In this document: positions 1 through 8,623 of the stretch, one piece after another
Layout: the number at the start of each line of letters is the position of its first letter
Numbering within the stretch: position 1 is the stretch's first letter
Assembly (NCBI GenBank): GCA_965222765.1
Contig: CBDCVG010000059.1
Coordinates: forward strand, 1-64,000
Origin: Caldora sp965222765
GTDB lineage: Bacteria > Cyanobacteriota > Cyanobacteriia > Cyanobacteriales > Coleofasciculaceae
Reading direction: 5' to 3'
DNA: 64,000 nt
Notes under the pieces: generated by a model
Database searches by the model: none
What the model saw: only the letters and a program-made list of their open reading frames with translations
Told to the model about the DNA's origin: nothing
Position numbers and translations under genes: made by a program

Positions 1-1927
1 CGTTCAGGCAAAATAATCGGATAGATAACTGCTGCTGTGGGATCAATCTGATCAATTAACTGGGGTTTAGCTTCCCAGACAGGCTGCCCGAAAGAAGTTT
101 TCTAGTTGCGCTAGTTGGAGGGATTCAATTAGCTCACGAGCTTGTTTGAGGTTATTTTGACTCGGGGTTGGGGATTGGGAATTATTCTCCTGCTGCTCGC
201 CTGTGGCATCCGGCTGTAAGAGCAATGCCACTAACTCTCGATAGATGGGTTCCACTGACTCCCGAAAGGAAAATTGCACTTCAGGATTGATGGGCTACTA
301 AATCGCTGCGGATAGAAGCAAGGGTTTTGACTGCTTCAGTATAAGCAGTAATTGCACTGATAAAATTTTTTCTAGTTGTAGTACATGGCTCCGTATTTCT
401 ACAGAGAATTCGCCCTAGCTGCCATTGCCACTGATACATAATATCCTGAGCACTAATTCCCTGTGCGATCGCTAGAGCTTGCCTAGTCAGATTTTCAGCT
501 TCAAACCATTGCTGGCTTTGTTCATACAATTTACCAAGATTGCCAAGGGCGTAGGATTGAGCTCGTGGATCTCCTAAAGTTTGCGCTTGTTGAACAGCAG
601 TGGCTAAAAGTTGGGCAGAGGAGGAAAATCCTGCTGGAAGCTGCATTAAGCTCTCAGCAAGCTTAATTCGACCATAAACTGCTATCTGAGTTGTGGGCAA
701 GTTAGCTAGCTGAGATTGAATTTGGGGTAATAATGCTTGAGCAACTGACCATTGCTCAGTTTCGACTAGTAAACTAAATTGATTCAGCTGAGCTTGTAGT
801 TTGCTTAGACAAACTGCTTGAGCTGTTCCAGGATCAAGCTGAACTTGCTCCCCTTCCTCTTTACCCTTACAGACAGCAACAGCTTGTTGGTAGAACTCCA
901 GAGCCACTGCTGGATTTTCTTGAGCGCGGGCGATGTTACCTAAACTTAATAGTGCGGCTTGGATATCTGGAGGAGATTGGGAAGCTCTGGCTACTGCTAA
1001 ACTTTGCTCCAAGACTTGCTGGGAATTGTCTAAATCCCCCACCAAGCGTAAGGTATTACCAAGATTGAGTAATCCTGCTGCTTTGAGGGGAGAGTCAGAT
1101 TGATTTGCCAGGGTTTGCTCTACTGTTTCTAAGATAGTTTTAGCACGACGATACAAACCTAAGGTTTGTAGAGCTTTTGCTTGATTGAGCTGAGTGCCAA
1201 TAATTCCCACCTGATCCCCAGCTCCGGCATAAGCTGCTTCAGCTTCTTGCCAAGTTCTCAGAGCTTGTTCTGCCAGATTTTGAGCTAGCTGTAAATTGCC
1301 CTGATTGTTCAGGACTTGAGCCAGGATAAATTGGTGTTGAGTTGTTAGTTTTTGGTTATTGTTGAGTAAACTGAGACTTTGGCTAATGGCAGCTTCTGCC
1401 TCCTCCCACTGTCCTAATTGCTGATATGCCAAACACAGATGGCTCAAAACTAGAGCTTGGTTGATGATATCTCCTTGTTTAGCAAAGATTGCAGCACGTT
1501 TCTGACCAAACTTTAGCTGCTTCCAAGAATCGACCAGTTTGGTAGAGTTGTTGAGCAAGTTTGTTATTTGTTGTTGGTTGTTGGTTGTTGGTTGTTTGGG
1601 AATTGAGAATTGGGAATTTCTCCGTTGTCTTTCCCAGCTTCTCCAGCTCCCCCAGCTCCACGTCTCCGTGTCTCCTCTCATCCCCCCATTCAGTTCTCCC
1701 CTTGGCTGCTGGAGAGGTTCAATTGATGGCAAGGCATGGACACCGAAAGCAGTTATTGTACCTAATAAGCCAAAAAGGATGAAAGTGAGGAATACTTTTT
1801 TAGTTAGATTTTTTACTAATGCTCTCATCCGCTCAGAAATTAATAATTTGAATCCCAGGCAGATTGTGCTGTAAGATTTCAGCTTGGAGAAAAAACTTAG
1901 CGATCGCTTCAATAAGAGCTTTCTCAT
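1..1927 (-). pseudogene. TPR-CHAT protein, frameshifted and cut by the window edge
   Basis: Reads leftwards from an ATG at 1927 and runs off the window at base 1. The N-terminus has a hydrophobic export-type segment followed by low-complexity Trp/Arg/Asn/Gln-rich sequence, then TPR-like helical pairs with recurring 'GN', 'A..Y..AG' and 'QALAIAQ' patterns. The end reads into the conserved approach to a CHAT domain (ESVEPIYRELV, then IYPIILPER). CHAT domains are caspase-like proteases. The frame breaks at least four times: in the low-complexity stretch about 1560-1660, near 1497-1503 (the alternative frame holds a good TPR helix, KLAQQLYQTGRFLEAAKVW), at 292-294 (one extra base before NPEVQFSFRES) and near 70-75 (one base missing before EAKPQLIDQ). 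Four breaks suggest a decaying gene, though assembly indels are possible. The CHAT catalytic residues lie outside the window. Confidence 0.8.
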
Positions 1928-1931
1928 TTTC

Positions 1932-2222
1932 TTAGTGGATTACATTTAAAGCTACGAAGAAATCTGGTCCCTTAAACTCCCGATTTCTTACTTGTTGGCT
2001 ACTGTAATAAACGAACATATTGCCACCAGCAAAGTAATCGTCTCGTCCTTGATAAGCTTGATGAACAGCTTCAATCAAAACATTCATGGCGATGCGGTGT
2101 CGATTACTTTCCAAGGGTTCTCCGTCGTCAAAAATTAAATCCTTTGGGGGCAGTGGGGGAGTCCATTCTTCCTCGATATTTAGTGTTTGAGGTGATGATG
2201 CGCGAGTCAGTTTAGCAGACAT
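1932..2222 (-). pseudogene. Truncated Uma2-family (DUF820) protein
   Basis: 96 codons from an ATG at 2222. The sequence has the N-terminal half of the cyanobacterial Uma2/DUF820 family, which has a PD-(D/E)XK nuclease-like fold: a 'PPLPPKDLIFDDGEPLESNRHR' type start and the motif FKGPDFFVAL. Family members are usually about 180-200 residues, so the second half, which carries the remaining nuclease-like residues, is missing. The reading frame stops five bases from the CHAT gene start, which suggests that the 3' part was lost when the two regions were joined. It is most likely a remnant without activity. These proteins are very numerous in cyanobacteria and their physiological role is unclear. 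Confidence 0.7.
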
Positions 2223-2390
2223 AGTGATCTTCGGTCAATTTTTCAGACCAGTCTAGCTTAGAAGTGGTGAATAATGTGTAGATGGAAAATACAATCGAGT
2301 GTGTGGGAATATGTCTTAAGCGTCTGACGAAAATATTTTTTCCTCTTCCGAAGCTCCCTGTTGCCTTATTCCTCGATAGAATAAATTACA

Positions 2391-3831
2391 TTGTCTGAAC
2401 AAAAACGCCGTATCTTTCGTCAAAAAGCACTCGAACGCTTATCTTCCCCGGAACAGCTAGATAAGTTAATGCAAGTGGTTAGTCCCTTCGATTGGCTGCC
2501 ATTGGGTACATTGGCTATTTTCGGCATTTTAGGGATAGTTTGGAGCATCTTTGGTAATCTTCCCATCACTGTTACTGGTAAAGGAATTCTGATTAATCCT
2601 CATCGGGTGGTACAGTTTCAATCTCCTATATCAGGACAATTACAATCCTTAAATATTCGCAGCGGTACCTGTGTCAAAAAGGAGGACATCCTGGGCATAA
2701 TCGATCCCTCGGAGCAAAAACAGCAGTTGCAACAACAACGACAGAAACTAGCCCAGTTGAACCAACAAGTTGCCCAAACTACTTTAGTGCGACAACAACG
2801 GACGTTGGTTGAAACTGAAACGATTATTGCTCAACGCAGTAGTTTACAACAACGGTTACAAAATACGCAAAAACTGACACCTAGTCTCCAACAGGAAGGA
2901 TTAAATAGTATTTCTAAGCAGCGTCGCCATCTCCAACAACGCCTAGTAGATGCCGAGGAATTAACCGTTGTTTTGAAGCAGCGACTAACCAACCAGCAAG
3001 AATTGCAACGACAAGGTGCCATTTCCCAAGAACGGGTATTACAAGCAGAACAAGAATATCGGCAAATTCGTCAGGATATTTCGGGAATTCAAGCAGAGTT
3101 GCAACAGTTGCAGGTACGGGAAATGGAACTCGAACAGCAATATTTGGACAACCTCAATAATATTACCCAAATTAAGGCTGAGTTGGAACAATTAGACAGT
3201 CGTAGTAAACAGCTAGAACAGGAGCATTTAGAATCTAGCAATAACGAGAAAAATCAAATTCAGGAAGTAAAGCAAGCGATCGCACGGTTGGAAAAGGAGG
3301 TTGCTGATAACAGTACCATTAAAAGTCCCCACAACGGCTGTATTTTGGAAATAACTGCCACTGTAGGACAATATCTCAATCCGGGAACCAGTTTGGGAAC
3401 GCTGCAAATAGGAGGAAAAGCTGGGGAAATGATGAGCATTACCTATTTTGCGGTGGAAGATGGTAAGAAGATTCAACCCGGAATGGAGATTTTAATTACA
3501 CCGGATACGGTAAAACGGGCCAGGTTTGGGGGGCATTGTTGGGAAAATTACTCAGGTTTCTCCCCTTCCCATCACTTCCTTAGGTGCAACTTCTGTAGTC
3601 GGAAACCCAGAAGTAGTGCAAAGATTAATGGGTGAGGGAGGAGGTAAAATAGAAGCTATCGCTCAGTTGCAGCTTAATTCCGAAACCTTCAGTGGGTACA
3701 AATGGTCATCCTCACAAGGACCAGAGTTAGCAATTTCCCCAGGAACTACCACAACAGTAAGGGTAACAGTAGAAGAGCGATCACCTATTACCTTTGTTTT
3801 GCCCATTTTAAGGGAATGGAGTGGGATTTAG
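2391..3831 (+). pseudogene. NHLM bacteriocin-system HlyD-like membrane fusion protein, one frameshift
   Basis: Membrane fusion (periplasmic adaptor) subunit of an NHLM-type peptide exporter. The start appears to be a TTG at 2391 with no clear ribosome binding site. Order: short cytoplasmic tail, one membrane segment (about residues 35-58, LGTLAIFGILGIVWSIFGNL), first half of a biotinyl-lipoyl domain (VVQFQSPISGQL), a long Gln/Glu-rich coiled coil (about 105-300), then the second lipoyl half (IKSPHNGCILEI). At a run of six G (3528-3533) the frame shifts; removing one G continues into FGGIVGKITQVSPLPITSLGATS and the C-terminal beta-domain, ending at 3831. The rejoined protein, about 480 residues, fits the family. 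Its partner transporter is at 5217-7475, displaced by inserted genes. Either a real inactivation or a homopolymer sequencing error. Confidence 0.8.
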
Positions 3832-3988
3832 GTGTTAGGTGTTAGGTGTTAGGTGTTAGGTGTTAGGTGTTAGGTGTTAGGTATTAGGTGTTAGGTGTTA
3901 GGTATTAGGTGTTAGGTGTTAGGTGTTAGGTGTTAGGTGTTAGGTATTAGGTATTAGGTGTTAGGTATTAGGTGTTAGGTATTAGGTG
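3828..3988 (+). repeat. 23-copy heptanucleotide tandem repeat, TTAGGTG/TTAGGTA
   Basis: 161 bases made of exactly 23 units of seven: 17 TTAGGTG and 6 TTAGGTA. The first unit supplies the TAG stop codon of the preceding gene (ATT-TAG). Similar heptamers occur inside the miniature elements at 13766, 46561 and 55933 and in short runs near 58660 and 63845. Short tandemly repeated repetitive (STRR) heptamers are known from filamentous cyanobacteria. Confidence 0.97.
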
Positions 3989-4034
3989 ATATGTACGTAT
4001 ATAATATTTAGTATGTACGTTGAGCTCCAAAATT

Positions 4035-4313
4035 ATGAAACGGGTTACACCAACGGAACTACGAGGAAATCTATACAATTTATTGGATGAAATCCTAGAG
4101 ACTGGTATCCCTCTAGAGATAGAACGGGGGGGAAAGCATTTACAAATCGTTCCAGTCGAGAAGGTGGATAAATTACAGAGGTTGATTTCTCGTCCAGAGG
4201 TGATTGTGGGAAATCCGGAAGAACTGGTGGAGATCAGTTGGGAGCAGGAGGTTAGTCTTGATTTACCTTGGTACCCATGTAGTCGTATGGCTTTATGGGG
4301 GTTTGGGAAATAA
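4035..4313 (+). CDS. Phd/YefM-type antitoxin, C-terminus read through
   Basis: Starts at the ATG at 4035 (MKRVTPTELRGNLYNLLDE). This is the typical beginning of type II antitoxins of the Phd/YefM fold that bind DNA and neutralise a PIN-domain toxin. The conserved core runs to about VEISWEQEVSLDLP, where related proteins normally end in an overlap with the toxin gene. Here the frame continues another 13 codons to 4313, so the normal stop has been lost. The toxin frame follows immediately but is broken. The protein may still repress its own promoter, but it has no obvious intact toxin partner in this window. Confidence 0.75.
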   Translation: MKRVTPTELRGNLYNLLDEILETGIPLEIERGGKHLQIVPVEKVDKLQRLISRPEVIVGNPEELVEISWEQEVSLDLPWYPCSRMALWGFGK

Positions 4314-4392
4314 GTTGAGTGATTTGGCAAAATCTTTAATTAATAACCATTCGGTTTATATTTCACCCATCGTGCGGCTGGAGTTGGAATAA
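4258..4392 (+). pseudogene. Truncated VapC-like PIN toxin remnant
   Basis: In the frame after the antitoxin core, a TTG at 4258 opens IYLGTHVVVWLYGGLGNKLSDLAK and ends at a stop at 4392 after ISPIVRLELE. It resembles the first third of PIN toxins, RNases that carry four acidic residues. The first catalytic Asp, expected in a 'YLDTHVVVW' context, is Gly here, and roughly two thirds of the domain is absent. I infer a dead toxin. No further PIN motifs were recognised in 4393-4499. Confidence 0.65.
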
Positions 4393-4499
4393 AAGATAAA
4401 AATATTTTGGCAAATTACGTCCATGGAAAATGGAATTGATTAATTTTCAGCGAGGACTTAATGATTTAATGTCTGGGCTTCGGTGTCGCTTTCGGTGAT

Positions 4500-5156
4500 T
4501 CAATCCCAAAACGACTCTTGGCTCTGCTCTAAACTTTTCCACAAGTACCAACAAGCAATACTGCGGTAGGGCTTCCATTTCTGCCCCAACTCTTCCACTA
4601 ATAACCGAGTTGGCATTTCCTTCAATGCATACAGATTCTTGATTGCCTTGCGCAAAACTAGATCATCAACGGGAAGAACATCTTGACGATTTAAGCTGAA
4701 CATCAAAAGCATTTGAGCTGTCCAACGTCCTACACCCTTTATCTGAGTTAGTATCTGGATAATCTCTTCATCATCTTTTGTCTCTAATTCCTCAAGAGTT
4801 GGCAAATCTGAGAGGCTTTTCTGAGCTAAATCTTTAAGGTAGCGAATTTTAGGACGTGAAATTCCTGCCTCACGTAATCTCTCATCAGATGTTTCCATAA
4901 TGGCTTTTGCTTTCTCCTCTTTTGAGTCATAATCAACGTAAAGTTGAACAAATCTTTGATATATGGCAGAGGCAGCAATAGTGGAGATTTGCTGCGAGAT
5001 GATACCTTTTGCTATTGCACTAATTAAATCTGATTCTGAGGATACTTTGAGTTGGCATGATCCTACAGCAGAGATTAGTTTCCCTAAAATGGAATCTGAT
5101 TGCTGGAGAAAGTTCGTGGCGGTATCATAGCTTTTAAATGTTGAACTTTGGTACAT
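4500..5156 (-). CDS. DNA-3-methyladenine glycosylase, AlkA/HhH-GPD family
   Basis: 218-residue base-excision repair glycosylase that removes alkylated purines. The helix-hairpin-helix motif is visible at residues 138-150 (TQIKGVGRWTAQML), followed by the Gly/Pro-Asp loop RQDVLPVDDLVLRKA, in which Asp165 is the likely catalytic acid. The conserved C-terminal pattern WKPYRS is also present. Length is normal for the short bacterial members that lack the N-terminal AlkA beta-domain. It starts at the ATG at 5156 and stands alone, opposite to the exporter genes on either side, so it appears inserted between two parts of the NHLM locus together with the toxin-antitoxin remnant. There is no ada-like regulator nearby. 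Confidence 0.88.
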   Translation of the reverse strand: MYQSSTFKSYDTATNFLQQSDSILGKLISAVGSCQLKVSSESDLISAIAKGIISQQISTIAASAIYQRFVQLYVDYDSKEEKAKAIMETSDERLREAGISRPKIRYLKDLAQKSLSDLPTLEELETKDDEEIIQILTQIKGVGRWTAQMLLMFSLNRQDVLPVDDLVLRKAIKNLYALKEMPTRLLVEELGQKWKPYRSIACWYLWKSLEQSQESFWD

Positions 5157-5216
5157 CTCTTTTTAGAGTAGTTTAGACTCGGTTGTTATTTTAGAAATGG
5201 TTTTTATTATGTCCCT

Positions 5217-7475
5217 ATGACGGAAAAAGCTCTACGGGAACTTGCCTCAATCTTCAATCCTACCAACCAGATTCCCCCAGGAGACACTCCCCTCTTAATT
5301 GCTGTGGGTGCTGTGGGAAAAGCCTTAGGGATTACTATTCGTCCTCCCACATCATCAGAAAAACTCTACCAATTCTCAGATCCTGTAGCACCAATCGCCA
5401 ATGCTTCTGGATTTCGTACCCGCCGAGTCACCCTTACTCCTAACTGGTGGAAAACGGATTGTGGCCCTCTGTTGGGTTTCATCTCAAATCCAGTAGAATA
5501 CTTACACTTTAGTGCTAACAAGGCAAAGGGCAGAAGGCAGAAGGCAGAAGGAAAGAAGCAAGTTTGGAAGGTGGAAGGAAATGATATTACTCAAGATGAA
5601 CGTCTTCCTGTTGCCTTGCTACCAGTAAAAGCTGGTAAGTATGAGATCCTTAACCCGATAACATTAACCCGCACTCCGTTAAACCGAGCTACTGCCGCTC
5701 AACTCGACTCCATCGCTTATACTTTCTATCGCCCTTTCCCAGATCAAAAACTGACAATCACCGATATTCTACAGTTTACCTTGAGAGGTCATATCACCGA
5801 CTACCTCAAGGTTATCCTGGTGGGAGTTATTGCCAGCTTATTGGGGATGGTGACACCACAAATTACAGGTCTCCTCATCGATTATGCCATTCCCGATGCC
5901 AACCGTGAGTTATTAATTCAGATGGCATTGGGATTATTCGCCGCTGGCTTGGGGGTATTGATTTTACAGCTGGCTCAAAGTTTTACTATCTTAAGGTTGC
6001 AAACCCAAGTGGGTTTGGAGACGCAAGCTGCGGTTTGGGATAGATTACTGAAACTTAAACCCGCCTTTTTCCGAGACTATTCTACCGGGGATTTACATAA
6101 TCGCGTTTCTGCCATTATCCAGATACGTAATCAACTGAGCGGGAGCATTTTACGCACCCTATTTACTAGTTTGTTTGCCCTGCTCAATCTGGGATTACTA
6201 ATATATTACAGTTTTCCCCTAGCCTTAGTTGCGATCGCAATTACTGTAGTAGCGATTATTGTTACTACCATCTCCGGTATGATTACCAGAAGGAAGATGC
6301 GCCCTCTTCAGGAACTTGACGGGGAAATCTTGGGGCTAACGGTACAGTTAATTGATGGCATCTCTAAACTACGAGTCGCTGCGGCGGAGTCAGAGGCGTT
6401 TGCTTACTGGGCAAAAAAATACACTTCCATAGTGAAACTGATGTTGAGTACCCAGTTAGTGGAAGATTTACTCGCTTTGTTTAATGTTATCTTGCCAGCA
6501 GTCAGTTCCATGCTACTGTTTGGGTTAGCTGTAGTTTTATTGGGACGCTCAACAGCAGCCACAGGATTATCTACAGGTAGATTTCTGGCATTTAATGCGG
6601 CATTTGGTACCTTTATCGCCAGCGCTACCCAGTTAAGCAATACGATTATTGATATCTTAGATATCACTATTTTGTGGGAACGGGCTCAACCTATTTTGCA
6701 AGCCTTACCGGAAGTGAATGCTCAAAAGTACCATCCAGGAAGGCTTTCCGGTGAACTTCAATTAGAACAAATATGTTTTCGCTACCGTCAGGATAGTCCT
6801 TTAGTGTTAGAGAATATCACCCTGAAAGCCCAAGCGGGGGAATTTATTGCTGTAGTTGGCCCTTCAGGAAGTGGTAAATCTACCATCCTACGCTTGCTAT
6901 TGGGATTTGAAGCTCCAGAATCAGGAACTATCTTTTATGATGGCAAAGATTTAGCGGGATTAGATATTACCGCAGTGCGGCGACAGTTAGGGGTAGTACT
7001 GCAAAATGGGCGGATTATGAGTAGTTCGATTTGGGAAAATATTGCTGGGGGTGCGATTGTTACCCAGGATGAGGCATGGGAGGCGTTGGAGATGGCGGGG
7101 TTAAGGGATGATATTGAAGCTATGCCGATGGGAATCCATACGATTATCAATGAAGGGGGTGGTAATCTTTCCGGGGGACAGCGACAACGGTTATTTATCG
7201 CCCGTGCTTTGGTACATAAACCGCAGATTTTGTTATTTGATGAGGCGACATCGGCGTTGGATAATCGTACCCAGGCAATTGTCACTCAAAGTTTAGCAGA
7301 GTTGGGGGTAACTCGCATTATTATTGCTCATCGTTTGAGTACGATTCGTCATGCGGATCGGATTTATGTGTTGCAAGGGGGGAAGATAGTTCAGCAGGGA
7401 AGTTTTCAGGAGTTGGCAGGAGTGGAGGGGTTGTTTGCCGATTTGATGGCGCGACAGATGCTGGATGCCCCCTAA
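5217..7475 (+). CDS. NHLM bacteriocin-system ABC transporter (permease fused to ATPase)
   Basis: 752-residue exporter half-transporter of the NHLM group. In known clusters it works with an HlyD-like adaptor and a peptidase-bearing ABC protein to export nitrile-hydratase-leader peptides. N-terminal domain (about 1-185), six membrane helices (about 190-470), then an ATPase with Walker A GPSGSGKST (about 548), signature LSGGQRQR (about 651) and Walker B ILLFDEATSALD (about 671). Lys/Arg/Gly residues at about 101-116 (KAKGRRQKAEGKKQ) come from an in-frame run of the dispersed repeat AGAAGGC and look like an insertion. No NHLP-type precursor peptide gene or peptidase-ABC gene was seen in the window. 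It is intact, unlike its adaptor at 2391-3831. Confidence 0.88.
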   Translation: MTEKALRELASIFNPTNQIPPGDTPLLIAVGAVGKALGITIRPPTSSEKLYQFSDPVAPIANASGFRTRRVTLTPNWWKTDCGPLLGFISNPVEYLHFSANKAKGRRQKAEGKKQVWKVEGNDITQDERLPVALLPVKAGKYEILNPITLTRTPLNRATAAQLDSIAYTFYRPFPDQKLTITDILQFTLRGHITDYLKVILVGVIASLLGMVTPQITGLLIDYAIPDANRELLIQMALGLFAAGLGVLILQLAQSFTILRLQTQVGLETQAAVWDRLLKLKPAFFRDYSTGDLHNRVSAIIQIRNQLSGSILRTLFTSLFALLNLGLLIYYSFPLALVAIAITVVAIIVTTISGMITRRKMRPLQELDGEILGLTVQLIDGISKLRVAAAESEAFAYWAKKYTSIVKLMLSTQLVEDLLALFNVILPAVSSMLLFGLAVVLLGRSTAATGLSTGRFLAFNAAFGTFIASATQLSNTIIDILDITILWERAQPILQALPEVNAQKYHPGRLSGELQLEQICFRYRQDSPLVLENITLKAQAGEFIAVVGPSGSGKSTILRLLLGFEAPESGTIFYDGKDLAGLDITAVRRQLGVVLQNGRIMSSSIWENIAGGAIVTQDEAWEALEMAGLRDDIEAMPMGIHTIINEGGGNLSGGQRQRLFIARALVHKPQILLFDEATSALDNRTQAIVTQSLAELGVTRIIIAHRLSTIRHADRIYVLQGGKIVQQGSFQELAGVEGLFADLMARQMLDAP

Positions 7476-7490
7476 ATCCCCCAACTTTGC

Positions 7491-7529
7491 TATCCATTAG
7501 GCAAAAGTAGTCGAAACAGTGATAGAGAC
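7491..7529 (+). repeat. 39-bp inverted repeat, left copy
   Basis: The reverse complement matches 8672-8710 at 38 of 39 bases. It lies 16 bases after the ABC transporter stop and touches the last codon of the broken transposase. The pair brackets the transposase and the foldback element at 8421-8543. Confidence 0.9.
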
Positions 7530-8284
7530 TACGATGTAGAAGCAAGTTGTGAACCTTCAAACAAATAGTAGAAGGTCGAAAGCCCTCGCCAGAGGGTTTT
7601 CAAGCCAGGTTCGCCATCTCCACTACGAGCCAAAAATCCACCCAAGCGTGCAATCCAAATCAAAGCTTGATGAAGAGTAGGAGGTTTTTTCGAGCGGTTT
7701 TTGGGTTGAAATTTACGTCGTAAGAGTTTCCATTCTTGCGGAGAGAAAACCACTTGGCAAGAAGCATCGGGATTCAGTCGAGCTTGATAAGTCAACCACA
7801 TTAGTCGCCAAGCAACAATGTTATAAGTCGCCAGTGCTCTTTCTAAACGCTCTCGAGTTTGAAGTTGAAGTTTTTCCACACCACAGCCACTTTTTAGGGT
7901 AAAGTGAAAACGTTCGATGAGCCATCGATAGCTATACCACTGCACACATTGCCAAGCTTGTTGAGAAGTCTGATTGATATATCCTAAACCTTTGGTTGCT
8001 TCATGTGTTGTATACTCCAAGTCTGTCGTATCCTGTATAGCCAGTACTACTCCTGCTTCTACAGACCTCCTGACTACACCTTCCCTGTGTGAAGCCAATA
8101 TTTGTGTTTTTTTCACTTTCTCATTTGACCAAAATCTATAGATACTTTGGCTTTTGTTCGCATTACCACTTGCTTTCGGTACTGTTTCTCCTGGATGTTC
8201 GCTTAAGAGCAACAGTGTCTTTCTCAATCTTTTGGCATGGCGTATGTCCTGAAAAATTTTGGGTTTATTTCCTGGCTTATCCAA
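7529..8284 (-). pseudogene. Internally deleted IS4-family (Tn5-like) transposase
   Basis: The N-terminal part (RLRKTLLLLSEHPGETVPKA, then SIYRFWSNE and a 'AIQDTTDLEYT' block) and the C-terminal part (YSYRWLIERFHFTLKSGCGVEKLQLQ) match the two ends of Tn5-like DDE transposases. The C-terminal part contains the Y-R-W-x-IE-x-F signature with the catalytic Glu. Between GYINQTSQQ and AWQCVQWYSY about 150-200 residues, including the second Asp, are missing, which leaves 251 residues instead of about 450. The only start in frame is a TTG at 8284 and no ATG fits well. It cannot be catalytically active. No clean terminal inverted repeats or target duplication were identified apart from the 39-bp pair at 7491 and 8672. 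Confidence 0.85.
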
Positions 8285-8420
8285 TCTTTCATTTGTTCTT
8301 CTTCATCCCCTGATTGACTTTTTCTTCTGATACTCTCACAACATACGCCAAGCTGTCCACGAAGTGCGAACACCATTTTTCCGGTTGATTGAGGGGAGCT
8401 CTTGTTAAGTTGATACTACA

Positions 8421-8543
8421 ACTGGGAAAGATTGGGCGGCGCAGCGGAGGTTGAAGCGCTCCCCTACGGTGTCTGACCACCTTGTAGAGTACTCTTGCTG
8501 GGGAGTGCTTCAACCCGCCCAATCTAGCGCAGCGCTTCCCAGT
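8421..8543. repeat. Foldback (long hairpin) element
   Basis: The left arm 8421-8464 begins ACTGGGAA and contains GATTGGGCGG and GTTGAAGC. The right arm 8500-8543 is its imperfect reverse complement (GCTTCAAC, CCGCCCAATC, TTCCCAGT). The loop is about 35 bases. There is no coding capacity. A typical small repeat inserted between genes. Confidence 0.8.
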
Positions 8544-8623
8544 GGCGATCGCTCTGAGCTGAATTTAGCGATTGCCTACGGCACCAGCGTAGCTGATCGC
8601 ACTCTTGGGAGACCCCTGTTAAT

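Noticed and set aside
3526..3540. Programmed ribosomal frameshift at the G6 run in the HlyD gene
   Set aside because: There is no downstream stimulatory structure or slippery heptamer typical of known cases, and other genes in the window have similar single-base breaks; random indel or sequencing error is simpler.
3828..3988. Possible CRISPR-like array
   Set aside because: The unit is seven bases with no spacers; it is a plain tandem heptamer repeat.
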